Below are positions 53,845 through 61,447 of a stretch of 64,000 nt of DNA, in pieces; position 1 is the first letter of the stretch; each line of letters starts with the position of its first letter. Under the pieces are notes generated by a model that saw nothing but the letters and a program-made list of their open reading frames with translations, had not been told where the DNA came from and did not search any database. The position numbers and the translations under genes are program-made. This stretch comes from Chlamydiae bacterium RIFCSPLOWO2_12_FULL_49_12 (GTDB lineage Bacteria; Chlamydiota; Chlamydiia; Chlamydiales; Rhabdochlamydiaceae), in assembly GCA_001796315.1 (NCBI GenBank), contig MGME01000019.1:21798-85797 (forward strand), written 5' to 3'.

Positions 53845-55127
53845 CTTCCCAGATCCGTTGGCGCTCTTCCTAGAGCTAAAAGAAGTGCGCGTGTTGTTTG
53901 GATGTTTTGTTCTAAAGAGAGCTCGCTGCCTGCCCTGTTGGGGTAGATCGCATAGCGTTTTCTGCAGAGAGGAGGCGTGACGTTAATCATCAGGGAATTG
54001 GCTCCCGCAAGCAGCCCGCGCCGCCTTCCTTCCCCGTCCAAGGTTTCTAGAGCCGTTGTCACCAGAATCTTTGCGTCCGGGTCTGCAAGGCGGGCGGCGG
54101 CGAGTACTTTCAGCACCGTCGTGAGATCCCCTTTCGGAGCGTCCGATCGCCTTGAGGAGGCAATCAAGGGGCCGAAGGAGTACATGTCCGCCCCTAAAGA
54201 TTTTGTCAGCAAGATATCGTTGAGCATATCTTCTTCTGTCTGGCCGGGGAGGCCGATCAAAGAGCCCGTGATCACGATGTAGCCCAATGTCTTTGCATGC
54301 CGAAGCAATTCCAGCCTGTATTTCAAGTCCGCTTTGGGTCCGGAATGGAACTTTGCATAGAGCCTCGGGTTGGAGGTTTCAAACCTCATCAAAACGCCCC
54401 GCGCTCCCGCTTCATAGAGGGAGGTGTAACACTCTACACTTCGTGTGCCGACGCTCAAAAAGACAAGCGCCCCGCATCTCTCCCGTATCCGCTTCACCAT
54501 GTCGACGAGCATCTCATCCGTGTACCAAAGGTCCTCTCCGGACTGCAGAACAAGCGCCTTGAAGCCGAGCCTGTTCACGGCGTCTTGGGCAAGCCGTACG
54601 ATCTCCTCGGGCAAGAGGCGATATCTTTCAAGCGTCTTTCGCGTTGTCCGGATGCCGCAATAGGTGCACAGATTTCTGCAATAATTGGAAAACTCCAAAA
54701 TGCCGTGGACGCAGCAGGAGTTTTGCAGCCGCTCTTGCCTTAAGGCATTCGCCCTTTGAAAGAGCGCTTCTTGCTCCTCTTTGTCCGTCAGCTTAAGCAA
54801 AGAGAGCAGCTCTTTTTTCTTTAGGGAAGTCCCGCTTTTTTCCAAAATCGATCTTATGCCTGCCCTCGAAGGAACCTCCTTTGGCTGCGTTAGCCTTAAA
54901 TCCTCTTCTTTGAGTTTGAAAAAGAGCTCTTTCCATTCTTCAAGAACCAGCAACGCCTCTTTTTTAGAGATCTTCTGGACGACAAGGCCGCTTTGGGCAT
55001 AGATGTAATCGCCCCTCTTTAGAGGTTCGTCAAACTCGTTGACGACACGCTTGAGCTCGCCGAAATAGTCCACCAAGAGGAGTCGTTTTTCGATCTCTAC
55101 GATTTTTCCGGGAATTGTATAGCACAT
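53841..55127 (-). CDS. hydE: HypC-like domain fused to [FeFe]-hydrogenase maturase HydE
   Basis: 428 aa. Residues about 1-75 read MCYTIPGKIVEIEKRLLLVD, then GDYIYAQSGLVVQKISKKEA, which is the HypC/HupF pattern (Met-Cys-x-x-Ile-Pro-Gly-Lys, G-D-Y-h ... A) of [NiFe]-hydrogenase maturation. Residues about 90-425 are HydE: CRNLCTYCGIRTT (radical-SAM C-x3-C-x2-C), QSGEDLWYT, RFETSNPRLY and SFGPLIASSR. HydE works after HydG on the Fe-CO-CN precursor. I know HypC and HydE as separate proteins, so the fusion is unusual. hydG follows with a 4-bp overlap; an inverted repeat and the MOMP terminator lie upstream. Confidence 0.92.
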   Translation of the reverse strand: MCYTIPGKIVEIEKRLLLVDYFGELKRVVNEFDEPLKRGDYIYAQSGLVVQKISKKEALLVLEEWKELFFKLKEEDLRLTQPKEVPSRAGIRSILEKSGTSLKKKELLSLLKLTDKEEQEALFQRANALRQERLQNSCCVHGILEFSNYCRNLCTYCGIRTTRKTLERYRLLPEEIVRLAQDAVNRLGFKALVLQSGEDLWYTDEMLVDMVKRIRERCGALVFLSVGTRSVECYTSLYEAGARGVLMRFETSNPRLYAKFHSGPKADLKYRLELLRHAKTLGYIVITGSLIGLPGQTEEDMLNDILLTKSLGADMYSFGPLIASSRRSDAPKGDLTTVLKVLAAARLADPDAKILVTTALETLDGEGRRRGLLAGANSLMINVTPPLCRKRYAIYPNRAGSELSLEQNIQTTRALLLALGRAPTDLGR

Positions 55128-55150
55128 ACTTTTTTATCAGAGCTGTTTTT

Positions 55151-55310
55151 CTCGACTTTGTACATTTTTTGAGGCCGTCTTTCGGGAGAGCGGCTCCCAT
55201 CTTGTAATTAATTTCTCAGGAAGGGTTGATTTAACCCTTCCTTCGAAATTAATTACAACCTGAAAGCCGCCTCCTCGAAATCCGTCTGTCAAAAAATGTA
55301 CAAAGCCGAG
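55151..55310. repeat. 160-bp imperfect palindrome between hydE and the MOMP-like gene
   Basis: The outer arms share CTCG(A/G)CTTTGTACATTTTTTGA, and the inner arms TTGTAATTAATTTC and GGAAGGGTT, with the centre near 55230. Total length matches the 164-bp palindrome at 17918-18081, but the sequence differs. It does not look like a simple terminator. Confidence 0.8.
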
Positions 55311-55336
55311 TTTTTAGCTTTTTTTTCTAGAAATAA

Positions 55337-55366
55337 AAAAACCCGGAAGTAAACTTCCGGGTTTTT
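55337..55366 (-). terminator. Rho-independent terminator of the MOMP-like gene
   Basis: Stem AACCCGGAAGT/ACTTCCGGGTT with a 2-nt loop and an A tract on the plus strand, i.e. a T tract after the hairpin on the minus strand. It lies about 28 bp after the MOMP stop. Confidence 0.8.
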
Positions 55367-55393
55367 GTAAATACAGCTGAATCGATTCGTTGT

Positions 55394-56548
55394 TTAGAAA
55401 TCGAATCTTGCTGCCAAGGTCCAACCTTGTGTGGAGAGCTCGTCGTTGCCCTTGCTATACTTGGATTGCCAATTATCGTCGACGAATTGCCACATTTGGT
55501 TTTGACCCCAGAACATATGATGTTCCCAACCGAATTGAACGCCCAGATGGAAACGATCGTTGTCAAACATTCCATCCCAACGGACACCCATTGCGAGATC
55601 CGAGGTGGCACGTCCGACGCGTTTCCTGTTGTTCATATCCAAGCTTTCAAAGCGTTGGCGGGTAGTACGATTTCTGAAGTACTCTTCCTGGCTGATGTGG
55701 AAGTGGCTATGGAGAAGAGCAAACGCGAAATTGCCGAAGATGCTAAATCCGTTTGAAAGACCCCATTGCGTATCCATACCGGCGCGCAGGCCGAATCCCC
55801 ACATGTCGTTGGAGTTATGCACATGGTAGGGTTCGCTTTCGCTGGTTGATGAACTATTGCCGACTCGACGGAAATTGCCCCCACTGTAATCAACATGGAA
55901 TCGTTGATCCAGGCGGAGGTAGCGGAAGCCCGCATGCGGCCTTAGGGTGAGATACTTGCTCGTGAAGAATTCACGGCCAAGCTCGAGGTCAATGATGTTG
56001 AACTCGACATCCCAGTTGGCGCTCGCTTTTTCCGCATAGACATCATTGTCGGTAGTATTGGTCGTAACGACATCCGCATCGGGATTCATCCAAATTGGGA
56101 AGAAGCCGCCTTCATGCGGCGCTCTCTTATTTGAAGAGGTGCGGTTGTTGAAGAAGGTCCAATTGCCGTAGAGATCCCATCCGTCGTGGGGAAGGTTGTA
56201 GCCCACGCCGAAACGGAAGCCCCAAGAGTAGGCGTTTCCTACATCAAGGGCGTCTCCATTGTTAATGCGGGTCGTGAGGTTGCGGCCTTCTACAGCATAT
56301 TGCAGTCCGTTTTCATAAACTGACCACCAAAGAAGTTCGGCATCGACGAAGATGTCATAGCCATCTTTTACTTGGGGACGGCCGGGAGGATTGATCATTC
56401 CGCCGGGTCCGCGTGTTTTTTCCAACGTGCTGACGCGGTTCTCAAGGTTTCTCACTTGAGAATCGTCAACAACAGCATTCAAAATGCTTGTAAACGCTAC
56501 AAGCGATGCAGCTGCTGCAGGCCACATTTTTTTTAAGTTCCAATCCAT
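55394..56548 (-). CDS. Major outer membrane protein-like porin
   Basis: 384 aa. N-terminal signal region MDWNLKKMWPAAAASLVAFT, a short coiled coil (VRNLENRVSTLEKTRG) and then YDIFVDAELLWWSVYENGLQ, as in MOMP-like proteins of environmental chlamydiae. Strands of about ten residues alternate, and the last residue is Phe (AARFDF), the BAM signal. No cysteine is present, so disulfide cross-linking as in Chlamydiaceae MOMP is not possible. The start follows AGGGGGAT. It probably forms a pore in the outer membrane. It ends in a clear terminator and forms its own transcription unit. Confidence 0.9.
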   Translation of the reverse strand: MDWNLKKMWPAAAASLVAFTSILNAVVDDSQVRNLENRVSTLEKTRGPGGMINPPGRPQVKDGYDIFVDAELLWWSVYENGLQYAVEGRNLTTRINNGDALDVGNAYSWGFRFGVGYNLPHDGWDLYGNWTFFNNRTSSNKRAPHEGGFFPIWMNPDADVVTTNTTDNDVYAEKASANWDVEFNIIDLELGREFFTSKYLTLRPHAGFRYLRLDQRFHVDYSGGNFRRVGNSSSTSESEPYHVHNSNDMWGFGLRAGMDTQWGLSNGFSIFGNFAFALLHSHFHISQEEYFRNRTTRQRFESLDMNNRKRVGRATSDLAMGVRWDGMFDNDRFHLGVQFGWEHHMFWGQNQMWQFVDDNWQSKYSKGNDELSTQGWTLAARFDF

Positions 56549-56839
56549 ATAGATCCCCCTGGGTTTGGATCAGTAATAATCATCAAGTTTGTTACAGACA
56601 CCTAAAATGCTCAAGTGTCGTTTAATGTCTTCACTCTAAATTTTAGGGCGATTTAGGGTCAACAAAAAATATTTCATCTGGAAGATTTTTCTCTTTTCTC
56701 CTCTGTAGAGAAGATGTCGAGTGGGAAAATTTTTCCCGGTGCGGAGCTCGACTTTGCAACTCAATACAAGAATGCGCCATCCAAAAAGTTGTGAAATTGC
56801 GCCGATAAGAGAGGGGCGCAGCCGAAAATCCAACTTTTG

Positions 56840-56925
56840 AGTTCATTTTCAAAAGACAGGTTGGGCCGAGTTTGAAACTCGGCACAAAACCGCAAAAATC
56901 CTCGAGTCTTAAGGCCCGAGTTCAT
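56840..56925 (-). repeat. Dispersed palindromic repeat, copy 5 (partial)
   Basis: It has GGGCCGAGTTTGAAACTCGG and CTCGAGTCTTAAGGCCCGAG and the TTTTCAAAAGAC linker, but lacks the CCCGGCCC palindrome. The minus strand after ATG reads MNSKVGFSA, as in copy 4. The rest of the 56549-56958 gap holds the MOMP 5' region and a GTCGAG/CTCGAC inverted repeat, but no gene. Confidence 0.75.
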
Positions 56926-56958
56926 TTGCGTATCGATTCCTCTAGCGGGCGAGTCCCT

Positions 56959-57795
56959 TCAGGAGAAGAGAAAAAACAGGCGCTGCATGTCTGTGAGCCA
57001 CTTGACGGAAAACTTTCCGAGTTGCTGGAGAATAAACATCCAGGCTGCAAAGAGAAGAGCGCAGGCGAGAAGCGATTTGATGGACATGCCCAGGAAGGCG
57101 ATCTGCACCTGAGGCGCGAGGCGATTGGCGATGCCGAGAAACATCTCCGCCATCAGGACGGCGACAAGAGGGGGGGCCGCAAACTGGATGGAGAGGGCCA
57201 AAATCTTTGTGGAGAGGGCGATCACCTCTTTCCAGAAGGGAAACCCTGAAGCGAAAAAGATCCCTTTAAGGTAGGTGTCAACGGGGAGATAGGAGAAGGA
57301 GAGCAGGAGGCCGTCGAAAAAATAGAAGAGGCCTCCAATGTAGAAAAAGAGGACGATCAACATGTAATTATAGAGGAGGCCGATGCTTGAGATCTGTGTC
57401 TGCATGGTGGGATCCGGGACCATCAGAGCGGAAGAGCCGCGCAAAAAGTCAATCAGCACCCCCGAAGATTGCGCGATGTAGAAGGGAATGGTGACAAAAA
57501 AGGAGATGATAAATCCGATGAAAAGCTCTTTTAGGGAAAGCCCGACGAAAGTCATATTAAACGCTACGGGCTCTTTTGCCGTGGAGATGATCTGAGGCAA
57601 AAGGAGGAGGACCAGCGAGATGGCGAGGCCTATTTTCACCCCTTGGGGCAGTTTGGAGCCCAAAAAGGGGGCGAAGGCGACGATGGGAGCGATCCTAAAG
57701 AGCCCAAGGAAGAAAAAGGAGAGGACGGTGACGGGGGGGATGTGGGAGGAAAAGAGAAGAAAGGAGAGGTAGTCGGCTGTGGGAGATCCGTCCAT
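56959..57795 (-). CDS. sctT: Type III secretion export apparatus protein SctT
   Basis: 278 aa, six to seven membrane helices, e.g. VTVLSFFFLGLFRIAPIVAF and ISLVLLLLPQI. The family motifs PIVAFAPFLGSKLPQGVKIG and LKELFIGFIISFFV are seen. It forms the export gate with SctR and SctS in the inner membrane. It is the last gene of the T3SS block; sctS ends 5 bp upstream. Confidence 0.95.
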   Translation of the reverse strand: MDGSPTADYLSFLLFSSHIPPVTVLSFFFLGLFRIAPIVAFAPFLGSKLPQGVKIGLAISLVLLLLPQIISTAKEPVAFNMTFVGLSLKELFIGFIISFFVTIPFYIAQSSGVLIDFLRGSSALMVPDPTMQTQISSIGLLYNYMLIVLFFYIGGLFYFFDGLLLSFSYLPVDTYLKGIFFASGFPFWKEVIALSTKILALSIQFAAPPLVAVLMAEMFLGIANRLAPQVQIAFLGMSIKSLLACALLFAAWMFILQQLGKFSVKWLTDMQRLFFLFS

Positions 57796-57799
57796 CCCT

Positions 57800-58069
57800 T
57801 CAGTAGCTCCATTTCGGGAAGTTGACGAGAATAGTGTTCGTAAATTGCATGATTTGAGCGCCTAGCCATCCTCCAAGAATAAAGAGAGTGAGGATGACGG
57901 CGATCAGCTTGACGGTAAAAGAGAGAGTTTGCTCCTGAATCTGCGTTGCGGCCTGGAAGATGGCCACAAAGAGCCCCAGAGCCATGCTGATGAGAATGGG
58001 GGGGCCAGAGAGGATCAGGATCAGCAAGAGAGCCTGATAGGAGAGCTGGAAGATTTCTGCGCTAAACAT
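57800..58069 (-). CDS. sctS: Type III secretion export apparatus protein SctS
   Basis: 89 aa, usual size (86-90). Two membrane helices: ALLLILILSGPPILISMALG and FTVKLIAVILTLFILGGWLG. The conserved stretch FQAATQIQEQTLSF lies between them. A very strong ribosome-binding site, AGGAGGAAAAG, precedes the ATG. It is part of the SctRST gate. Confidence 0.96.
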   Translation of the reverse strand: MFSAEIFQLSYQALLLILILSGPPILISMALGLFVAIFQAATQIQEQTLSFTVKLIAVILTLFILGGWLGAQIMQFTNTILVNFPKWSY

Positions 58070-58078
58070 CTTTTCCTC

Positions 58079-58834
58079 CTAACGGAATGTGAGAACTAAG
58101 CCCTGGATTAAAAGCGTCCAGCCGTCGACCATTACCAGAAGCAAGAGTTTGAGAGGAAGCGCAATGGTCAAAGGAGAGAGCATCATCATGCCCATGGCGA
58201 GGAGGATATTGGAGGTAACCATGTCGATGACGAAGAAGGGCAGGTAGATGAGGACCCCGATCTCAAAGGCAGCTTTTAGCTGAGAGGTGATAAAGGCGGG
58301 AATTAAGATGATAAAGTCCGTCTGTTTTAGGGAGGGCCGGAAAGTTTCGGGAAGAGACTTGTAAGCGAGCTGGTAAAAGGTGGCGATGTGTTTATTGAGG
58401 GTATTTCTCTCGAGGAACTGGCGCATCGGCTCCTTGGCCTGATCGGCAATCTCAATCATGTAGGCGGCCGTGGGTCCGGAGAAGAGTTCTGTAGGGGGCT
58501 GTTTGTGAATGAATTCTCGGCTCTTTTCATACATTTGCGAGGCGGTTGGAAACATGACGTAGATGGTCATCAAAAGAGCGATGCCGTTGATGACCTGGTT
58601 GGGAGGACTCTGCTGGACGCCCAGCGCGTTGCGAAGCAAAGAGAGGACGATGACGATCTTGACATAGGAGGTCAAGAGCATCACTACATAGGGAAGGAGG
58701 GAGAGTCCGGCGAGGACGGCAAGCTCTGTGATGATGGTAGGAGGGGCGACTTCGGGCAAGCCTGCTTCCTGGGCAAAGATGAACAAAGGAAGGAGAAGCA
58801 GACAAAACAGGAAAAGATAGAGTTTTTTATTCAT
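58079..58834 (-). CDS. sctR: Type III secretion export apparatus protein SctR
   Basis: 251 aa from the ATG at 58834 (MNKKLYLFLFCLLLLPLFIF), with a signal-like first helix. Motifs are MLLTSYVKIVIVLSLLRNAL, GVQQSPPNQVINGIALL and IPAFITSQLKAAFEIG, then VIDMVTSNILLAMGMMMLSP, all standard SctR/FliP. It nucleates the export gate. Its start lies 8 bp inside the end of sctL. Confidence 0.96.
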   Translation of the reverse strand: MNKKLYLFLFCLLLLPLFIFAQEAGLPEVAPPTIITELAVLAGLSLLPYVVMLLTSYVKIVIVLSLLRNALGVQQSPPNQVINGIALLMTIYVMFPTASQMYEKSREFIHKQPPTELFSGPTAAYMIEIADQAKEPMRQFLERNTLNKHIATFYQLAYKSLPETFRPSLKQTDFIILIPAFITSQLKAAFEIGVLIYLPFFVIDMVTSNILLAMGMMMLSPLTIALPLKLLLLVMVDGWTLLIQGLVLTFR

Positions 58835-59465
58835 GGGAAAGGGGTGGCTTTTTGTATTTTTCAAAAGCGGCCTCAATGCTGCGCCATTGATTTTCTAAGG
58901 TTGCATTGATGATTCCGGTTTCGGTCTCAATGACGCATCCCCCAGGAGGAACATCGTCTCTTTCTACAATTTTTAAACTCTTAAGATGCTCCAGAATCTC
59001 TTTCATGCGCGGCTTTTCTTTTTCAAGATAGTCGCGGTCGGCTTTGTTGATATAGATCGTGATGCGGTGGTTTTGGGTGACGGGAGTCAGCGCCTGAAGC
59101 ACGATGTCAACGATGGTATCGGGCTTTAAATCGAGCTGCCTTCCCACCACTTTTTTTGCGGCCTGCAGCACGAGAGGGAGCATGGATTGCTGCATCTCAT
59201 GGCGGATCTTTGTCAACTCATGCTCAAAGTAGACAACGTGCGCGTTGAAGAGGGCAAGACCTTCATTAAAGCCCTCTTTTTTGGCGCTCTCCTTTAAGCT
59301 CTCGCACTCCTCTTTTGTCTTCTTGTGAAGTTCACCGGCATCCTCTTTTGCCTTTTCGAGAATTTCACATGCCGAAAGAAGCGTGCTGTATTCCTCTCTA
59401 GGAATCACCTTTTGATCTGTGGAAGGATGCACATCGCCCTGATAGATCAGAGAAAAAAACTTCAT
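58827..59465 (-). CDS. sctL: Type III secretion stator protein SctL
   Basis: 212 aa. A coiled-coil N-terminal half (CEILEKAKEDAGELHKKTKE) and a YscL/FliH-type C-terminal domain with VVGRQLDLKPDTIVDIVLQA and PPGGCVIETETGIINATLEN. It holds the ATPase SctN at the sorting platform. It overlaps the CT560-like gene by 4 bp and sctR by 8 bp. CT561 is the C. trachomatis counterpart. Confidence 0.92.
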   Translation of the reverse strand: MKFFSLIYQGDVHPSTDQKVIPREEYSTLLSACEILEKAKEDAGELHKKTKEECESLKESAKKEGFNEGLALFNAHVVYFEHELTKIRHEMQQSMLPLVLQAAKKVVGRQLDLKPDTIVDIVLQALTPVTQNHRITIYINKADRDYLEKEKPRMKEILEHLKSLKIVERDDVPPGGCVIETETGIINATLENQWRSIEAAFEKYKKPPLSHE

Positions 59466-60343
59466 GCCGGACTCTCTTTGCTTGGCGCCTCTCGAAAAGG
59501 CTCTATCAGGTTAATGATCTGTTCCTGCAGTCTGGAAAAGTCTAAAGAATTATCCAAGGGAGTGTGGAGTTTTTGAAAGAGGGAAGCGGATGTCATGTCA
59601 AGCTGGCGGGTGAGATACCAGAGAAGGCTGGGATCGGCGCCATACATTCCCTTGGAAAGGCGATTGATCCCTCGCTGGCGCAAAAGAGTTCTTAAGGTAG
59701 CCGGATTGCCGTCCCATTTATTTAAATTCATGGAACGAAAGCTCAGGTGTTCCGTTTGTTTTAAAAGGGGGGCGAGATAGCTCCTCTCGTCTTCCGAAAG
59801 GATTTGCATCAGTTTCTCGAATCTCTCTTTTTTGATGATCAGTTTCAATTCTAAAGCTAAATCATGCATGCTCAGAAGATCAATGAATTTCAGCTTTTGG
59901 GGGTAGGAAAGAAAGAGGAGCGTATTTAAAGGGCTTTGGGGAAGACATTCGAGAGGGAGGAGAGGGAATGTCTCTTTCGTAAGAGCTTCGAAGACTCTTT
60001 TTTGTAAAAAAGCGCGGGCTTGCGGTTTTAAGGAAAAGAGCTCCGATGAACAGCCCAGGTCTTGAATAAGCCGGTCTTGCAAGGGGGCGGAGAGGGCGGA
60101 TAGAAAGAGGGACAAATCATGGGGTGCGAGCGCTCTTAATGTGGACTCAAACCACGAGTAATGGAAGGTGTCGAGGAGCTTTTCTCCCTCCGTTATCCCC
60201 AAGGTGGGGTCTTGATGAGAAAAAGAGAGGAGGGCCAGCTTTTCCGCTTCTTCCTTTGGAAGATAGCTCACCAGCCTCTTTCTTCTTTCCGGAGGCGGGA
60301 GGTCGAGAAAGGATTTAAAGATAATCCGGCTCGCCGCTGTCAT
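59462..60343 (-). CDS. CT560-like T3SS operon protein (possible SctK)
   Basis: 293 aa, soluble, mostly helical (LTAASRIIFKSFLDLPPPER near the start, then many LL and RL helices). It lies between sctJ and sctL, where C. trachomatis has CT560, and where other T3SS have the sorting-platform protein SctK. The sequence itself shows no motif I can name, so the SctK role rests on position. Both ends overlap its neighbours by 4 bp. Confidence 0.8.
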   Translation of the reverse strand: MTAASRIIFKSFLDLPPPERRKRLVSYLPKEEAEKLALLSFSHQDPTLGITEGEKLLDTFHYSWFESTLRALAPHDLSLFLSALSAPLQDRLIQDLGCSSELFSLKPQARAFLQKRVFEALTKETFPLLPLECLPQSPLNTLLFLSYPQKLKFIDLLSMHDLALELKLIIKKERFEKLMQILSEDERSYLAPLLKQTEHLSFRSMNLNKWDGNPATLRTLLRQRGINRLSKGMYGADPSLLWYLTRQLDMTSASLFQKLHTPLDNSLDFSRLQEQIINLIEPFREAPSKESPA

Positions 60344-61263
60344 TCTTTTGGCGGAGTCTTTTCCGCTTCAGACTCTTCTTTTGTTTTGCTCTCCTGGATC
60401 GGAAAGGGATGAAAGAGCTCCCTGATTCCCTGCCGCTTCAAAAGAGGATAAAATTTCCATGCAAGCCATCCGATCATCACAAGGAACAGCAGCGAGATGA
60501 AGACGAGAAGGAAAAAAAGGGCGCGGAAGCGGGCAGCGGATCCTTTGTTCATCACAATCGACCAGATGCTGACATACTCTTTCGCTTCGGGAGTAATGGC
60601 CTCGAGCTGTTCTTTTAAGACGATATCGGCAAAGCGCGCGCGGTCTGAAATGACGGTCACGTTATTGATGTCGAGTCCGACGACGCTTCCTGCGACAAGC
60701 CTCTTTATTTTAGTGATGAGGTGGCTGTTGGGGTTGTCTAGGATGCCCTGGTGTTTTACATAGACCGATGCGGTCACCTTTTTCTCTTTGGCTTCCGCGC
60801 CGGGAATCGTCTCGGGAGGAGGAATCGAGAGCTGCACCTGTGCGTCAATGACCCCGTCGATCATCCGGATCATGTTGGCGATCTGTTCGGCAAGCCCTGC
60901 CTGGTAGCGCACCGTCTCTTCGGTCTCCGATGTCATGAGCCCTTCTTTGGCAAAGAGCTTTAGCAGCGTCGTCCCGCGCACGCGCGGCAGGCCGTTTTGG
61001 TTTAAGATGGCCATCGCCTCCGTGGCTCTGGACTCCTCGACCGAGATGTTCCACAGATTTTCGGTCGCGGCAGCCCCGGGCCCTCCTGCGGCGGTAGGAG
61101 CCTTCTCTGCGCGAATCCCCTTATTTGCCAAAAAGACAATGATCTCGTTGGCCTCTCTTTCGGGGACATTATTGACGACGAACTGTCCCTTTTCACATCC
61201 CCCTAAAAAGATAAGCAGAGAGAGGAGAAAAAGAGAGCAAAAAAATCTCTTCTTGGATGACAT
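60340..61263 (-). CDS. sctJ: Type III secretion inner ring lipoprotein SctJ
   Basis: 307 aa from the ATG at 61263 (MSSKKRFFCSLFLLSLLIFL). Lipobox FLGGC gives a lipidated Cys. The YscJ/FliF domain has NVPEREANEIIVFLANKGI, LPRVRGTTLLKLF and VDAQVQLSIPP-type residues, and a C-terminal membrane helix (FFLLVFISLLFLVMIGWLAW). It forms the inner-membrane ring. It is the first gene of the operon in this window. Confidence 0.96.
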   Translation of the reverse strand: MSSKKRFFCSLFLLSLLIFLGGCEKGQFVVNNVPEREANEIIVFLANKGIRAEKAPTAAGGPGAAATENLWNISVEESRATEAMAILNQNGLPRVRGTTLLKLFAKEGLMTSETEETVRYQAGLAEQIANMIRMIDGVIDAQVQLSIPPPETIPGAEAKEKKVTASVYVKHQGILDNPNSHLITKIKRLVAGSVVGLDINNVTVISDRARFADIVLKEQLEAITPEAKEYVSIWSIVMNKGSAARFRALFFLLVFISLLFLVMIGWLAWKFYPLLKRQGIRELFHPFPIQESKTKEESEAEKTPPKE

Positions 61264-61292
61264 AAAGACCCACAAAATCCTTTCTCTTTTGT

Positions 61293-61320
61293 TGTATACC
61301 ATCTTCCAAAAGTTTCGCAA
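61293..61320 (-). promoter_or_regulatory. Putative promoter of the T3SS operon
   Basis: On the minus strand TTGCGA (-35) and TATACA (-10) are 16 bp apart, and the -10 ends about 30 bp before the sctJ ATG. The rest of 61321-61447 shows nothing I can name. Confidence 0.35.
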
Positions 61321-61447
61321 TCTTTAAGAATTCTTTTGGCGCAATCATGAAATGCGACTGTTCTTTAAGCAATGGGAAGACGATCTGATGAGATTTTGCA
61401 AGAAAGAGCCCAAGAATTTTCGCTGCGACCACGTCCTATGAGCCGGT

